A stretch of DNA of 33,464 bases, from NCBI GenBank assembly GCA_031273825.1, contig JAISRB010000130.1:1-33464 (forward strand), given 5' to 3'. Positions 22,630 to 31,383 of the stretch are shown in pieces (position 1 is the stretch's first letter; every line of letters starts with the position of its first letter). This stretch comes from Clostridiales bacterium. GTDB lineage: Bacteria > Bacillota > Clostridia > Christensenellales > JAISNN01. Below the pieces are notes generated by a model. The model saw only the letters and a program-made list of their open reading frames with translations. It did no database searches and was not told the DNA's origin. Made by a program: the position numbers and the translations under genes.

Positions 22630-24858
22630 TTGACAAAAGCAATAAAGCTTTTTAACGGCGGCGTAACGGTAAAAGACGGCGTAATAACCGCCGCGGGTAT
22701 TGCGGACGACGCGCTTTTTAAGAATACTATGTCATACGGAATACTCAACCGCCACAACAAAACGGCGATAGAGACGGCAAACGACGCGTTGAGGCTGACC
22801 TTTGACGCGCTTGCGTCGCACGACATAACCTATGTGGGAATCATTCAGACGGCTAAGGCGAGCGGACTCAAAAGCTTTCCCGTTCCTTATATCCTTACAA
22901 ACTGCCACAACAGCCTTTGCGCGGTCGGCGGCACGATAAACGAGGACGATCATATGTTCGGTCTGTCCGCGGCAAAAAAACACGGCGGAATTTTTGTGCC
23001 GCCGCATATGGGCGTAATTCACACCTATATGAGAGAGACCGCGGCCAAATGCGGAGGCATGATACTCGGCAGCGACAGCCACACGCGTTATGGCGCGCTC
23101 GGCGCGATTGCGGTGGGCGAGGGCGGCCCGGAGCTTGTCAAACAGCTTGTAGGCAAGACCTACGACATAAAATATCCCGAGGTCATAGCCGTCGTTTTGC
23201 GCGGCAAGCCAAAAAAAGGCGTCGGGCCGCAGGACGTCGCGCTGACCATTATCAAGGCCGTTTATGACAATAAGTTTGTCAACAACAAGATTATGGAGTT
23301 TGTCGGAGACGGCATAAGAAATCTCGACGCGGAATATAGGAACGGAATAGACGTAATGACCACAGAGACGACGTGTCTGTCAAGCATATGGGAGACCGAC
23401 GGCAAGATTGAGGAATACTACAGGGTTCACGGCAGAGAGGGCGACTACAGAGAAATCAAGCCCGTGGGAGCGGCGTTTTATAACGGCGCGATAGAGGTCG
23501 AGCTTAGCCGAATAGAGCCGATGATAGCCCTGCCGTTTCACCCTAAAAACGCTTATACGATAAGCGAGCTAAACGACAACTTAGACGGCATTTTGGCCTA
23601 TACCGAGGCCGAGGGAAACAAGCTTTTGGGGGCAAAAGCCCCTAAGCTGTCGCTTAGAGACAAGATAAAAAACGGCAAACTCAACGTTCAGCAGGGCGTA
23701 ATCGCCGGCTGCGCGGGCGGCACCTATGACAATATCTGTCTTGCCGCAAATATATTAAACGGCGGAAGCATAGGGCGCGGCGGCTTTAGCTTAAGCGTCT
23801 ATCCGTCGAGTATGCCGATATATTCGGGCGTAATAAAAAGCGGCGCGGCGCAAAAAATAATCGCCGCGGGCGGCGTCATAAAGACGGCCTTTTGCGGCCC
23901 GTGCTTCGGCGCGGGCGACGTGCCTTATAACAATTCGCTTAGCGTCAGGCACACGACGAGAAACTTCGAGAGCCGCGAGGGCAGCCGTCCGTCCGACGGG
24001 CAGATAGCCTCCGTCGCGCTGATGGACGCGAGAAGCATAGCCGCGACCGCCGCGAACGGAGGGATTTTGACGGCGGCGACGGACGTCGATTTTGACGAAA
24101 GGTTTGACAAGTTTGAGTTTGACGGGAGCATATACGCAAGGCGCGTCTACAACGGCGCAGGCTCGCCAAAGACAGACGAGAGTCTTATCTACGGGCCGAA
24201 TATCGCCGACTGGCCAAAAATCGACGCTCTGCCCGACACGCTTATTTTGAAGGCCGTCTCGGTCATCAACGACCCCGTGACGACGACCGACGAGCTTATT
24301 CCGTCCGGCGAAACCTCCTCTTACCGCTCTAATCCTCTCAGGCTTGCCGAGTTTACCCTGTCGAGAAAGGATCCCGGCTACGTCGCGAGGGCAAAGGCCG
24401 TCGCGCTCGACGCGCAAAGGATAAAAGACGGCGGCATTGCTAAGGAATACGCCGACGCTTTGAGCCTTGCGGGAATAGACAGCGGCAACGCCGCGCTCGG
24501 CAGCGTCATATTCGCCAGAAAGCCCGGCGACGGGAGCGCGAGAGAGCAGGCGGCGTCGTGTCAGAGGGTTCTCGGCGGCGCGGCGAATATCGCTAACGCC
24601 TACGCGACAAAGAGATATCGCAGCAATCTGATAAATTGGGGTATGCTGCCCTTCCTTTCAGACGGGGAATACGCGGTCGGCGACATAATCATAATCGACG
24701 GCATAAGAGACCGCCTAAAGCGCGGCGAAACGCAATATCCCGCCTCGATAGTCGCAAACGGCGCAATAAAAAACATAATATTAAAAATTGACCCCTTGAC
24801 AAATGACGAAATAGATATTATACTTAAAGGGTGCTTAATAAATTATTACGGAAACTGA
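22630..24858 (+). CDS. Aconitase-family hydratase (YbhJ-like), substrate unknown
   Basis: 742 residues from a TTG at 22630, chosen because GGAGG lies 9 bp upstream and the frame begins there. The enzyme has the aconitase layout. GSDSHTRYGALGAIAVGEGG (about 147-166) supplies His and Ser/Asp active-site residues. The three 4Fe-4S ligands are C361 in AGCAGGTYDN and C422 and C425 in FCGPCFGAGD. The C-terminal swivelling domain contains LINWGMLPF near residue 660. The usual G-S-C-T-N-G motif reads AGCAGGT, as in the divergent aconitase-like hydratases such as E. coli YbhJ rather than true aconitases. It should add or remove water on a hydroxy-acid. It precedes paaK by 30 bp and probably shares its transcript. 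Confidence 0.88.
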   Translation: MTKAIKLFNGGVTVKDGVITAAGIADDALFKNTMSYGILNRHNKTAIETANDALRLTFDALASHDITYVGIIQTAKASGLKSFPVPYILTNCHNSLCAVGGTINEDDHMFGLSAAKKHGGIFVPPHMGVIHTYMRETAAKCGGMILGSDSHTRYGALGAIAVGEGGPELVKQLVGKTYDIKYPEVIAVVLRGKPKKGVGPQDVALTIIKAVYDNKFVNNKIMEFVGDGIRNLDAEYRNGIDVMTTETTCLSSIWETDGKIEEYYRVHGREGDYREIKPVGAAFYNGAIEVELSRIEPMIALPFHPKNAYTISELNDNLDGILAYTEAEGNKLLGAKAPKLSLRDKIKNGKLNVQQGVIAGCAGGTYDNICLAANILNGGSIGRGGFSLSVYPSSMPIYSGVIKSGAAQKIIAAGGVIKTAFCGPCFGAGDVPYNNSLSVRHTTRNFESREGSRPSDGQIASVALMDARSIAATAANGGILTAATDVDFDERFDKFEFDGSIYARRVYNGAGSPKTDESLIYGPNIADWPKIDALPDTLILKAVSVINDPVTTTDELIPSGETSSYRSNPLRLAEFTLSRKDPGYVARAKAVALDAQRIKDGGIAKEYADALSLAGIDSGNAALGSVIFARKPGDGSAREQAASCQRVLGGAANIANAYATKRYRSNLINWGMLPFLSDGEYAVGDIIIIDGIRDRLKRGETQYPASIVANGAIKNIILKIDPLTNDEIDIILKGCLINYYGN

Positions 24859-24888
24859 CAAAAATAACATCGGAGAAAATCAAAGGAT

Positions 24889-26202
24889 ATGAGGAACAAC
24901 AGCGGCGATATCTATAACAAGCTTGCGGAAACCATGACGAGAAACGAAATGCGCGGCTTGCAGCTCGACAGATTAAAAAAAATCGTCAAATACGCCTATA
25001 AGAACGTGCCGTTCTATAAGAAACAATTTGACGACATAGGGCTGAAGCCGTCGGACATTGAGACGCTTAAGGATATAGAAAAAATACCCTTCACGCAAAA
25101 AAGTCATTTTAGGGACAACTATCCTTACGGACTGCTTGCCGTTCCTCAGTCAAAAATCGTCCGCGTTCACGCGTCGAGCGGCACGAGCGGCAAGCCGACG
25201 GTCGTTTGCTATACAAAAAACGATCTCGACATGTGGTCGGAGTGCGTCGCGCGTCTTGCCTCGGCGGCGGGCTGTTCCGACAAGGACGTCGTGCAGGTTT
25301 GTTTCGGCTACGGGCTGTTTACCGGCGGCTTCGGCTTGCATTACGGCTTAGAACGCCTCGGCGCGTCGGTCATACCCGCGTCGTCGGGAAACTCCGAACG
25401 GCAGCTCATGCTCATGAAGGATCTCGGCGCGACGGTCATAGTCGGAACGCCGTCTTACGCGCTCTATCTCGGCGAGCTGGCCGAGCGTTTGGGCTACAAA
25501 AAGGACGACCTCAAGCTAAAAACGGGGCTTTTCGGCTCGGAGGCCAGCACGCCCGAAATGATGAGGCTGATAGAAAACAAGCTCGGGCTAAGGGCGACGA
25601 ATAACTACGGTCTTTCCGAAATAGTCGGGCCGGGAGTGTCGGGCGATTGTCTCGAGGATTGCGGTATGCACATAAACGAGGATCACTTCTACGCCGAGAT
25701 AATAGACAGCCAAAGCGGAGAGATAAAGGGCGAGGGCGAATACGGCGAGCTTGTTTTGACGACGCTGACAAAGGAGGGAATGCCGATTTTGCGCTACAAG
25801 ACGCGCGACATAACGCGTCTTGATTATTCGCCGTGCAAATGCGGGCGGACGACCGCGAGAATGGACAGAATCAAGGGACGCGTCGACGACATGCTGATAA
25901 TAAGGGGCGTAAACGTCTTTCCGTCGCAGATAGAGAGCGTGCTTATGGCCATGAAGGAGGCCGCGGGCCACTATGAAATAGTCGTCAGACGTGAAAATTT
26001 TATGGACGTATTAGAGGTCTCCGTCGAGCTGAACGACGCGTCGCTTCTCGACAACTACGGCGATTTAGAGGCTCTGCGCCAAAGGATACGCCACAACCTA
26101 AAGACCGTGTTGCAGATAGACACGGTGGTCAAGCTTGTCCAGCCGATGTCGCTGACGAGATATGAGGGAAAGGCCAAGCGCGTCGTTGACGAGAGAAAAT
26201 AA
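24889..26202 (+). CDS. paaK: Phenylacetate-CoA ligase (aryl-acid, AMP-forming), copy 1
   Basis: 437 residues with AAAGGA upstream. The ANL-superfamily features are the P-loop SSGTSGKPT (96-104), FGYGLFTGGFGLHYG, the adenylate-binding YGLSEIVGPG, RYKTRDI, and a C-terminal lid with DDMLIIRGVNVFPSQIE. CKCGRT, near residue 322, gives the Cys pair often seen in PaaK. The enzyme makes aryl-acetyl-CoA from the acid, ATP and CoA. Next to iorAB it probably recycles or activates aryl-acetates made from aromatic amino acids. A hairpin TCCGTC/GACGGA (26213-26229) lies between this gene and iorA, without a T-run. Confidence 0.93.
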   Translation: MRNNSGDIYNKLAETMTRNEMRGLQLDRLKKIVKYAYKNVPFYKKQFDDIGLKPSDIETLKDIEKIPFTQKSHFRDNYPYGLLAVPQSKIVRVHASSGTSGKPTVVCYTKNDLDMWSECVARLASAAGCSDKDVVQVCFGYGLFTGGFGLHYGLERLGASVIPASSGNSERQLMLMKDLGATVIVGTPSYALYLGELAERLGYKKDDLKLKTGLFGSEASTPEMMRLIENKLGLRATNNYGLSEIVGPGVSGDCLEDCGMHINEDHFYAEIIDSQSGEIKGEGEYGELVLTTLTKEGMPILRYKTRDITRLDYSPCKCGRTTARMDRIKGRVDDMLIIRGVNVFPSQIESVLMAMKEAAGHYEIVVRRENFMDVLEVSVELNDASLLDNYGDLEALRQRIRHNLKTVLQIDTVVKLVQPMSLTRYEGKAKRVVDERK

Positions 26203-26251
26203 GAGGGTTTATTCCGTCCTATAGACGGAAATATATCGGGGAAGGTAATAA

Positions 26252-27988
26252 ATGGGAAAGGAATTAATGTTGGGAAACGCCGCCATAGCAAGGGGCGCGT
26301 ATGAGGCGGGCGTCAAGGTCGCCACCGCCTATCCGGGAACGCCGAGCACGGAGATAACCGAGATAATCTCGGGCTATCCCGAGGTGTATTCCGAATGGTC
26401 GCCGAACGAAAAGGTCGCCTATGAGACGGCCTTAGGCGCGTCGCTTGCCGGCGTTCGCGCCATGGTTTGCATGAAACACGTGGGTCTGAACGTCGCCGCC
26501 GATCCGCTCTTTACGTCGGCATATACCGGCGTAAACGGCGGGCTTGTCGTCGTCGTCGCCGACGACCCGGGCATGTTTTCGTCGCAAAACGAGCAGGATA
26601 CGAGAATCTACGCCCGCGCCGCGGGCATTCCGCTTTTGGAGCCGTCAGACGGAGCCGAGGCAAAGGAATTTGTACGCCTCGCCTTTGAAATGTCGGAAAA
26701 ATACGACACGCCCGTCATATTGAGAACGACGACGAGACTCGCCCACGGGCAGAGCTTTGTCCAAATCGGGGAGCGCGTCGAGCCGACTCCGCTTGTCTAC
26801 ATAAAAAATCCGTCAAAATACGTCATGATGCCCGCCAACGCAAAAAAGCGGCATATAGACCTTGAAAACCGTCTGATAAAAATCGGCTTAGATTGTAATA
26901 CTATGCCGATAAACACTATTACATACAACGACAAAAATATCGGTATAGTATGCTCGGGAATAGTCTATCAATACGTAAAGGAGGCTCTGCCGAACGCGTC
27001 GGTATTGAAACTCGGAACGGTTTATCCCCTTGCCGCGGAGCTTGTCAAAGAGTTTGCGGCAAACGTAGGACGACTGATAGTCGTCGAGGAATTGGAGCCT
27101 TTTATCGAAAATCAGCTAAAGACCCACGGCATACCGTGCGAGGGCAAGAGTCTTTTTTCGCGGCAGGGCGAGCTGTCGGTCAACGCGGTGAGGGCGGCCT
27201 TAGACGGCGCGGCTCTTTCGCCGCCCGTTGATAACGGCTTGCCGGGCAGGCCTCCGGTTCTCTGCGCGGGCTGTCCGCACAGAGGGGTTTTTTATGTGCT
27301 TAACAAGCTGAGAACGACGGTTTGCGGAGACATCGGCTGTTATACGCTCGGCGCGCTCGCGCCGCTAAACGCCGTCGACAGCGTCGTCTGCATGGGCGCG
27401 GGCATAGGAATGGCGCACGGCTTTCAAAAGGCGTCGCCCGACAAAAGCAACGTCGTCGCCGTCATAGGCGATTCGACGTTTATTCACAGCGGAATAACCG
27501 GTCTTATCGACAGCGTATACAACAAGGGGCGGACGACGGCCATAATCCTCGACAACTCGACGACGGGCATGACGGGGCATCAAAACCACCCTGCCACCGG
27601 CAAGACGATAAAGGAAGAGGACACGGTAAGGCTTGACTTAGAGGCTCTCTGCCGCGCCTGCGGCGCGAGGGTGTCGACGGTGTCGGCAGACGACATAGAG
27701 GCTATAGAAGCTATTATAAAACGCGAGACGGCTATAGACGAAACGTCGGTCATAATAGTCAAAAAGCCTTGCGTACTTCTCGACGGCAAACGCTCAAGCG
27801 ACGTCTATTATATAGACGGCGGCGCGTGCAAAAAATGCAAGGCGTGCCTAAAAATAGGCTGTCCGGCTATCGAGCTGTCTGACGGCGCGGTGACCGTTTC
27901 AAAAGAGACGTGCGCGGCCTGCGGGTTGTGCGTCGGGCTGTGCGGTTTCGGAGCTATCAGGCTCAAATCGCAAAACGCGGGGAGGTAA
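26252..27988 (+). CDS. iorA: Indolepyruvate ferredoxin oxidoreductase, alpha subunit
   Basis: 578 residues. The N-terminal pyrimidine-binding domain starts GNAAIARGAYEAGVKVATAYPGTPSTEI. The thiamine-diphosphate site is GDSTFIHSG (from about residue 406) with NSTTGMTG downstream. The C-terminus, from C526, holds two ferredoxin-type clusters, CKKCKACLKIGCP and CAACGLCVGLCG. The last has Gly in place of the usual Pro. With IorB it oxidises indolepyruvate, phenylpyruvate and similar keto-acids to the acyl-CoA, releasing CO2 and reducing ferredoxin, in the cytoplasm of anaerobes. It ends 5 bp before iorB. Confidence 0.95.
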   Translation: MGKELMLGNAAIARGAYEAGVKVATAYPGTPSTEITEIISGYPEVYSEWSPNEKVAYETALGASLAGVRAMVCMKHVGLNVAADPLFTSAYTGVNGGLVVVVADDPGMFSSQNEQDTRIYARAAGIPLLEPSDGAEAKEFVRLAFEMSEKYDTPVILRTTTRLAHGQSFVQIGERVEPTPLVYIKNPSKYVMMPANAKKRHIDLENRLIKIGLDCNTMPINTITYNDKNIGIVCSGIVYQYVKEALPNASVLKLGTVYPLAAELVKEFAANVGRLIVVEELEPFIENQLKTHGIPCEGKSLFSRQGELSVNAVRAALDGAALSPPVDNGLPGRPPVLCAGCPHRGVFYVLNKLRTTVCGDIGCYTLGALAPLNAVDSVVCMGAGIGMAHGFQKASPDKSNVVAVIGDSTFIHSGITGLIDSVYNKGRTTAIILDNSTTGMTGHQNHPATGKTIKEEDTVRLDLEALCRACGARVSTVSADDIEAIEAIIKRETAIDETSVIIVKKPCVLLDGKRSSDVYYIDGGACKKCKACLKIGCPAIELSDGAVTVSKETCAACGLCVGLCGFGAIRLKSQNAGR

Positions 27989-27993
27989 TAAAG

Positions 27994-28566
27994 ATGCAAA
28001 CCGATGTTTTGATAGTAGGGGTCGGAGGACAGGGCACCCTTCTCGCAAGCAGAATTTTGGGCGGGCTTGCCGTAGTCGGCGGCTTTGATTGCAAGCTCAA
28101 CGAAATTCACGGCATGGCTCAAAGAGGCGGCAGCGTCGTGACGCACGTCAGGCTTGCCGACAGAGTTTATTCGCCCGTCATAGAGGAGGGCGGCGCGGAC
28201 GCTATTCTCGCCTTTGAAGAATTGGAGGCGTTGAGATACGCGCGCTATCTCAAAAAAGGCGGGATAATGATAGTCAACCGTCAAAAAATCATGCCGACGA
28301 CCGTCATAACGGGAGCCGTCGGATATCCGTCGGAGGCCGAAAGGACGCTGACCGAACGCTACGGAGCGATAATGCTCGACGCATTGCCGCTCGCCGTCGC
28401 CTCGGGAAACGCAAAAACCGTCAATACCGTCATAATCGGGCTGTTTGCGCGGCGCACGGGCGTCGCTTATTCCGATATCGAGAGGGCGTTGGAGCTTTCG
28501 GTAAAGCCCAAGCTGTTAGAGGTAAACAAAAAGGCTCTGCGCGCCGGTTACGACGCGGTGTTATGA
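27994..28566 (+). CDS. iorB: Indolepyruvate ferredoxin oxidoreductase, beta subunit
   Basis: 190 residues from the ATG at 27994. GGAGG lies 8 bp upstream, and a longer frame from 27910 lies inside iorA without a ribosome site. It is the gamma-type domain of 2-oxoacid ferredoxin oxidoreductases: VGVGGQGTLLASRILG at the N-terminus, GMAQRGGSVVTHVR near residue 42, and the closing LELSVKPKLLEVNKKAL. It forms the heterodimer with IorA and helps bind CoA. Confidence 0.94.
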   Translation: MQTDVLIVGVGGQGTLLASRILGGLAVVGGFDCKLNEIHGMAQRGGSVVTHVRLADRVYSPVIEEGGADAILAFEELEALRYARYLKKGGIMIVNRQKIMPTTVITGAVGYPSEAERTLTERYGAIMLDALPLAVASGNAKTVNTVIIGLFARRTGVAYSDIERALELSVKPKLLEVNKKALRAGYDAVL

Positions 28567-28643
28567 CAAAGGCTATAAGCCTAAGCGGCGGTATAGAGCC
28601 GCAAAAAAGCGCGGTATAAAAAAATATAAAAAAGGCGGCTATT

Positions 28644-29948
28644 ATGAAATACTTTAACGAAAAAGCGGAATGTATGGACAGAAAAAGCCTCAAGGAGCTT
28701 CAAAGCGGCAGGCTTGTCAAGCTTGTCGATTACGTCTACAAAAACGTTCCCGTCTACCGTGAAAAAATGCGCGCGGCGGGCGTAGAGCCGTCGGACATAA
28801 GGACTATCGGCGACATAGTCAAGCTTCCCTTCACGACAAAACAGGACTTGCGCGACGGCTATCCCTTCGGAATGTTCGCAAGTCCGCGTTCGGACATCGT
28901 CAGGGTTCACGCGTCGAGCGGAACGACGGGCAAGCTGACCGTCGTCGGCTACACCAAGCGCGACGTCGACGATTGGGCCGAGTGCTGCGCCCGATCGCTG
29001 GTTTGCGCGGGCGCGGACAAAAATTCGATAGTTCACGTCGCCTACGGATACGGGCTTTTTACCGGCGGGCTGGGAATGCATTACGGCGCGGAAAAGCTCG
29101 GGGCTATGGCCGTTCCGGCCTCCGGCGGAAATACCGCGAGACAGATATTGCTGTTAAAGGATTTTCAGTCGGACATTATATGCTGTACTCCGTCTTACGC
29201 GCTCTATATCGCCGACGAAATGGAAAAAATGGGCGTAGACAAGAGCCAAATCAATCTAAAGGCGGGGCTTTTCGGAGCGGAGCCGTGGTCGGATAATATG
29301 AGGATAGAAATCGAAAACCGCCTCGGGCTAAAGGCCTACGACATATACGGCCTTAGCGAAATATCGGGGCCGGGCGTTGCCACCGACTGCGTTTGTCAGG
29401 ACGGCAAGCATATATTCGAAGACTTATTCTATCCCGAAATCGTCGACAAGGAAACCTTAGAGCCTAAGCCCTACGGAGAGGAGGGCGAGCTGGTGTTTAC
29501 GACGCTCAACAAGCAGGGTATGCCGCTCATAAGATACCGCACGAGGGATATCTGCTCTCTGACCGACGAGCCTTGCAAATGCGGCAGAACCCACGTCAGA
29601 ATGAACAGAGTCTTCGGCAGAACCGACGACATGCTGATAATAAGGGGCGTAAACGTCTTTCCGTCGCAGATAGAATCGGTTTTGATGAATAACGACCGCG
29701 CCGTCGCGCCGCATTATCACATAACCGTAGACCGCGTCAATATGCAGGACGTTATGGAAATCAAGGTTGAGGTCAACGAGAACAGCTTTTCGGACGAGGT
29801 CAAAAGAATGGAGGAGCTTCAGAGAAAGCTTGAGCACGATCTCTTTACCGCAATAGGAATCAACGCGGCGGTCAGGCTTGTTTCGCCGAACACTATTCCG
29901 CGCAGCGAGGGAAAGGCAAAGCGCGTCACAGACCTCAGAAAAATATAA
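28644..29948 (+). CDS. paaK: Phenylacetate-CoA ligase, copy 2
   Basis: 434 residues. It carries the same ANL features as copy 1: SSGTTGKLT (91-99), AYGYGLFTGGLGMHYG, YGLSEISGPGVATD, CKCGRT and the lid DDMLIIRGVNVFPSQIE. The two proteins are clearly paralogous but differ widely outside the motifs. A 51-bp stretch (29624-29674) is nevertheless identical at DNA level to 25884-25934 in copy 1. It flanks iorAB on the other side, so the cluster reads ligase, oxidoreductase, ligase. The copies may prefer different aryl acids (for example phenylacetate and indoleacetate). That is an inference. Confidence 0.93.
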   Translation: MKYFNEKAECMDRKSLKELQSGRLVKLVDYVYKNVPVYREKMRAAGVEPSDIRTIGDIVKLPFTTKQDLRDGYPFGMFASPRSDIVRVHASSGTTGKLTVVGYTKRDVDDWAECCARSLVCAGADKNSIVHVAYGYGLFTGGLGMHYGAEKLGAMAVPASGGNTARQILLLKDFQSDIICCTPSYALYIADEMEKMGVDKSQINLKAGLFGAEPWSDNMRIEIENRLGLKAYDIYGLSEISGPGVATDCVCQDGKHIFEDLFYPEIVDKETLEPKPYGEEGELVFTTLNKQGMPLIRYRTRDICSLTDEPCKCGRTHVRMNRVFGRTDDMLIIRGVNVFPSQIESVLMNNDRAVAPHYHITVDRVNMQDVMEIKVEVNENSFSDEVKRMEELQRKLEHDLFTAIGINAAVRLVSPNTIPRSEGKAKRVTDLRKI

Positions 29949-30007
29949 TGCGGAACAAATTTGAGACAAAAACGTAAATCTAAAAAAAATATAAGGAGCA
30001 AACGACC

Positions 30008-30421
30008 ATGATAACGCAAATAGCCGTATTTTTAGAAAATAAAAAGGGCAGACTCGGAGACATGAGCAAGGTGTTATGCGACGCGGGAATAGACCTTACC
30101 GCGCTGACGATTGCCGACACCAAGGAGTTCGGCATAGTCAGGCTGATAGCCCGCGACAACGAAAGGGTTTTGCGGGCGTTGAAGGACAACGGCTACGCCG
30201 TCACAAAAACCCGTCTTTTGGCGGTCGAGGTCGCCGACGTTCCGGGAGGGCTTTACGGAGTGCTCAAGCTTTTGGGCGACGGGGGCATAGAAATCGAATA
30301 TCTCTATTCGTTCGCGAGAACCGGATTAAAAAAAGCCGTCATACTCTTTAAGGTCGACCTGCCCGAAAAAGCCGAGGAGATACTAAAAAGCAACGCAATC
30401 GGGCTGATAGACGAGCTTTGA
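30008..30421 (+). CDS. Tandem ACT-domain protein, probable amino-acid-responsive regulator
   Basis: 137 residues made of two ACT domains (about 1-65 and 68-137). The first begins ITQIAVFLENKKGRLGDMSKVL and the second LLAVEVADVPGGLYGVLKLL. Gly residues at the loop before each first helix are the usual ligand-contact points. ACT domains bind amino acids and control enzymes by assembly. Stand-alone double-ACT proteins are frequently encoded next to iorAB and paaK, so this one probably senses an aromatic amino acid for the pathway. AAGGAG precedes the ATG. It is the last gene of the block. Confidence 0.9.
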   Translation: MITQIAVFLENKKGRLGDMSKVLCDAGIDLTALTIADTKEFGIVRLIARDNERVLRALKDNGYAVTKTRLLAVEVADVPGGLYGVLKLLGDGGIEIEYLYSFARTGLKKAVILFKVDLPEKAEEILKSNAIGLIDEL

Positions 30422-30445
30422 TATAAATAACATAATTTTTATCTA

Positions 30446-30474
30446 TTGACTTTTTTGCCGATTTGTTTTATAAT
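30446..30474 (+). promoter_or_regulatory. Promoter of the 30529 gene
   Basis: TTGACT (30446-30451), a 17-bp spacer and TATAAT (30469-30474). It begins 24 bp after the ACT gene, with no visible terminator in between. Confidence 0.8.
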
Positions 30475-30528
30475 ATATATGCGGACGGGTAAAAGAGCTT
30501 TTTTATCATGACGCGGAGGTTTTTGTTT

Positions 30529-31338
30529 ATGACAGTATGTTTTTGGAAAAAGGGTTTTAAAGACGAGGAATGGGCGGAGGACGAGCGTTATCCTATGCCG
30601 CTAAAGCCCGATCACGAGACGCTTATGAGAATAAAGGACGCGGCGGCGCATTTGCCCGACGACTCCGACGAGGAATCGTTTGAGGAATTTGACATTCCCG
30701 CCGGATACGAATACCGCGAGGGCTGGATTTATATAGGCGAAAGCAAGGAGATAGTCAGAGACGAATACTATTACGACCTGCCGTCCGAGCTGAAAGCCGA
30801 ATTTAAAGACCTGTTTGTCGAGAGAAACAACCTGATAGTTTCGCGCTGTCCCGCCTATATAATCGACGGAGACAATACGCTGTTCTTTCAGTTGGTTTTT
30901 ACCTATATCACGCGGTTCAGAAAGATTATATCGATAGGGCTTTTAGAAAATCTCTATGAATTTCTCTTTTATAGATTTATAGAAAGGCCGCAGATTATCT
31001 CGCGCTTAAACGATAAGCTCATCAGAATATATTTCGCGCGCCGCGACGAGGACGACAACATAATAAAATGCGAGGAAAAATGCCGCGAGGACGTCGCCTT
31101 TAACTTTGAGTACATTCCCGACTTTCCGCGCAATCTTGATTCTTATAAGCGGCTTGTCATCTTGCTTGAAAGCCGCGGAGAGTTATACGAGGCCAAGGCC
31201 TTTTGCGAAAGGGCAATAGCTCTCGGAATGACCGACAGAACCAAGGCCGACTACACCGGCAGACTCGAAAAAATCGAAAAGAAAATAGCCCGCCAAAAAA
31301 GAAAGGCTATTAACGACGCGAAGGAAAAACCGGAATAA
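30529..31338 (+). CDS. Unrecognised acidic cytoplasmic protein with C-terminal TPR-like helices
   Basis: 269 residues from the ATG at 30529, with GGAGGT 8 bp upstream; an ATG 21 bp earlier overlaps the ribosome site. I do not recognise the family. There is no signal peptide. Residues 1-60 are acidic (DDSDEESFEEFD). Residues about 60-100 contain a Tyr-rich segment EYREGWIYIGES and DEYYYDLPSEL. Residues 110-190 are helical and hydrophobic (FFQLVFTYITRFRKIISIGLL). The last 80 residues, YKRLVILLESRGELYEAKAFCERAIALG, read like one TPR unit followed by a Lys/Arg-rich tail. It may be a small scaffold or regulatory protein. Its own promoter separates it from the metabolic block, and the next gene follows after 45 bp. 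Confidence 0.8.
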   Translation: MTVCFWKKGFKDEEWAEDERYPMPLKPDHETLMRIKDAAAHLPDDSDEESFEEFDIPAGYEYREGWIYIGESKEIVRDEYYYDLPSELKAEFKDLFVERNNLIVSRCPAYIIDGDNTLFFQLVFTYITRFRKIISIGLLENLYEFLFYRFIERPQIISRLNDKLIRIYFARRDEDDNIIKCEEKCREDVAFNFEYIPDFPRNLDSYKRLVILLESRGELYEAKAFCERAIALGMTDRTKADYTGRLEKIEKKIARQKRKAINDAKEKPE

Positions 31339-31383
31339 GTCCGCGCAAAAAAAAATAAGCGGCAAAAAACAAAAAAGGGCATT

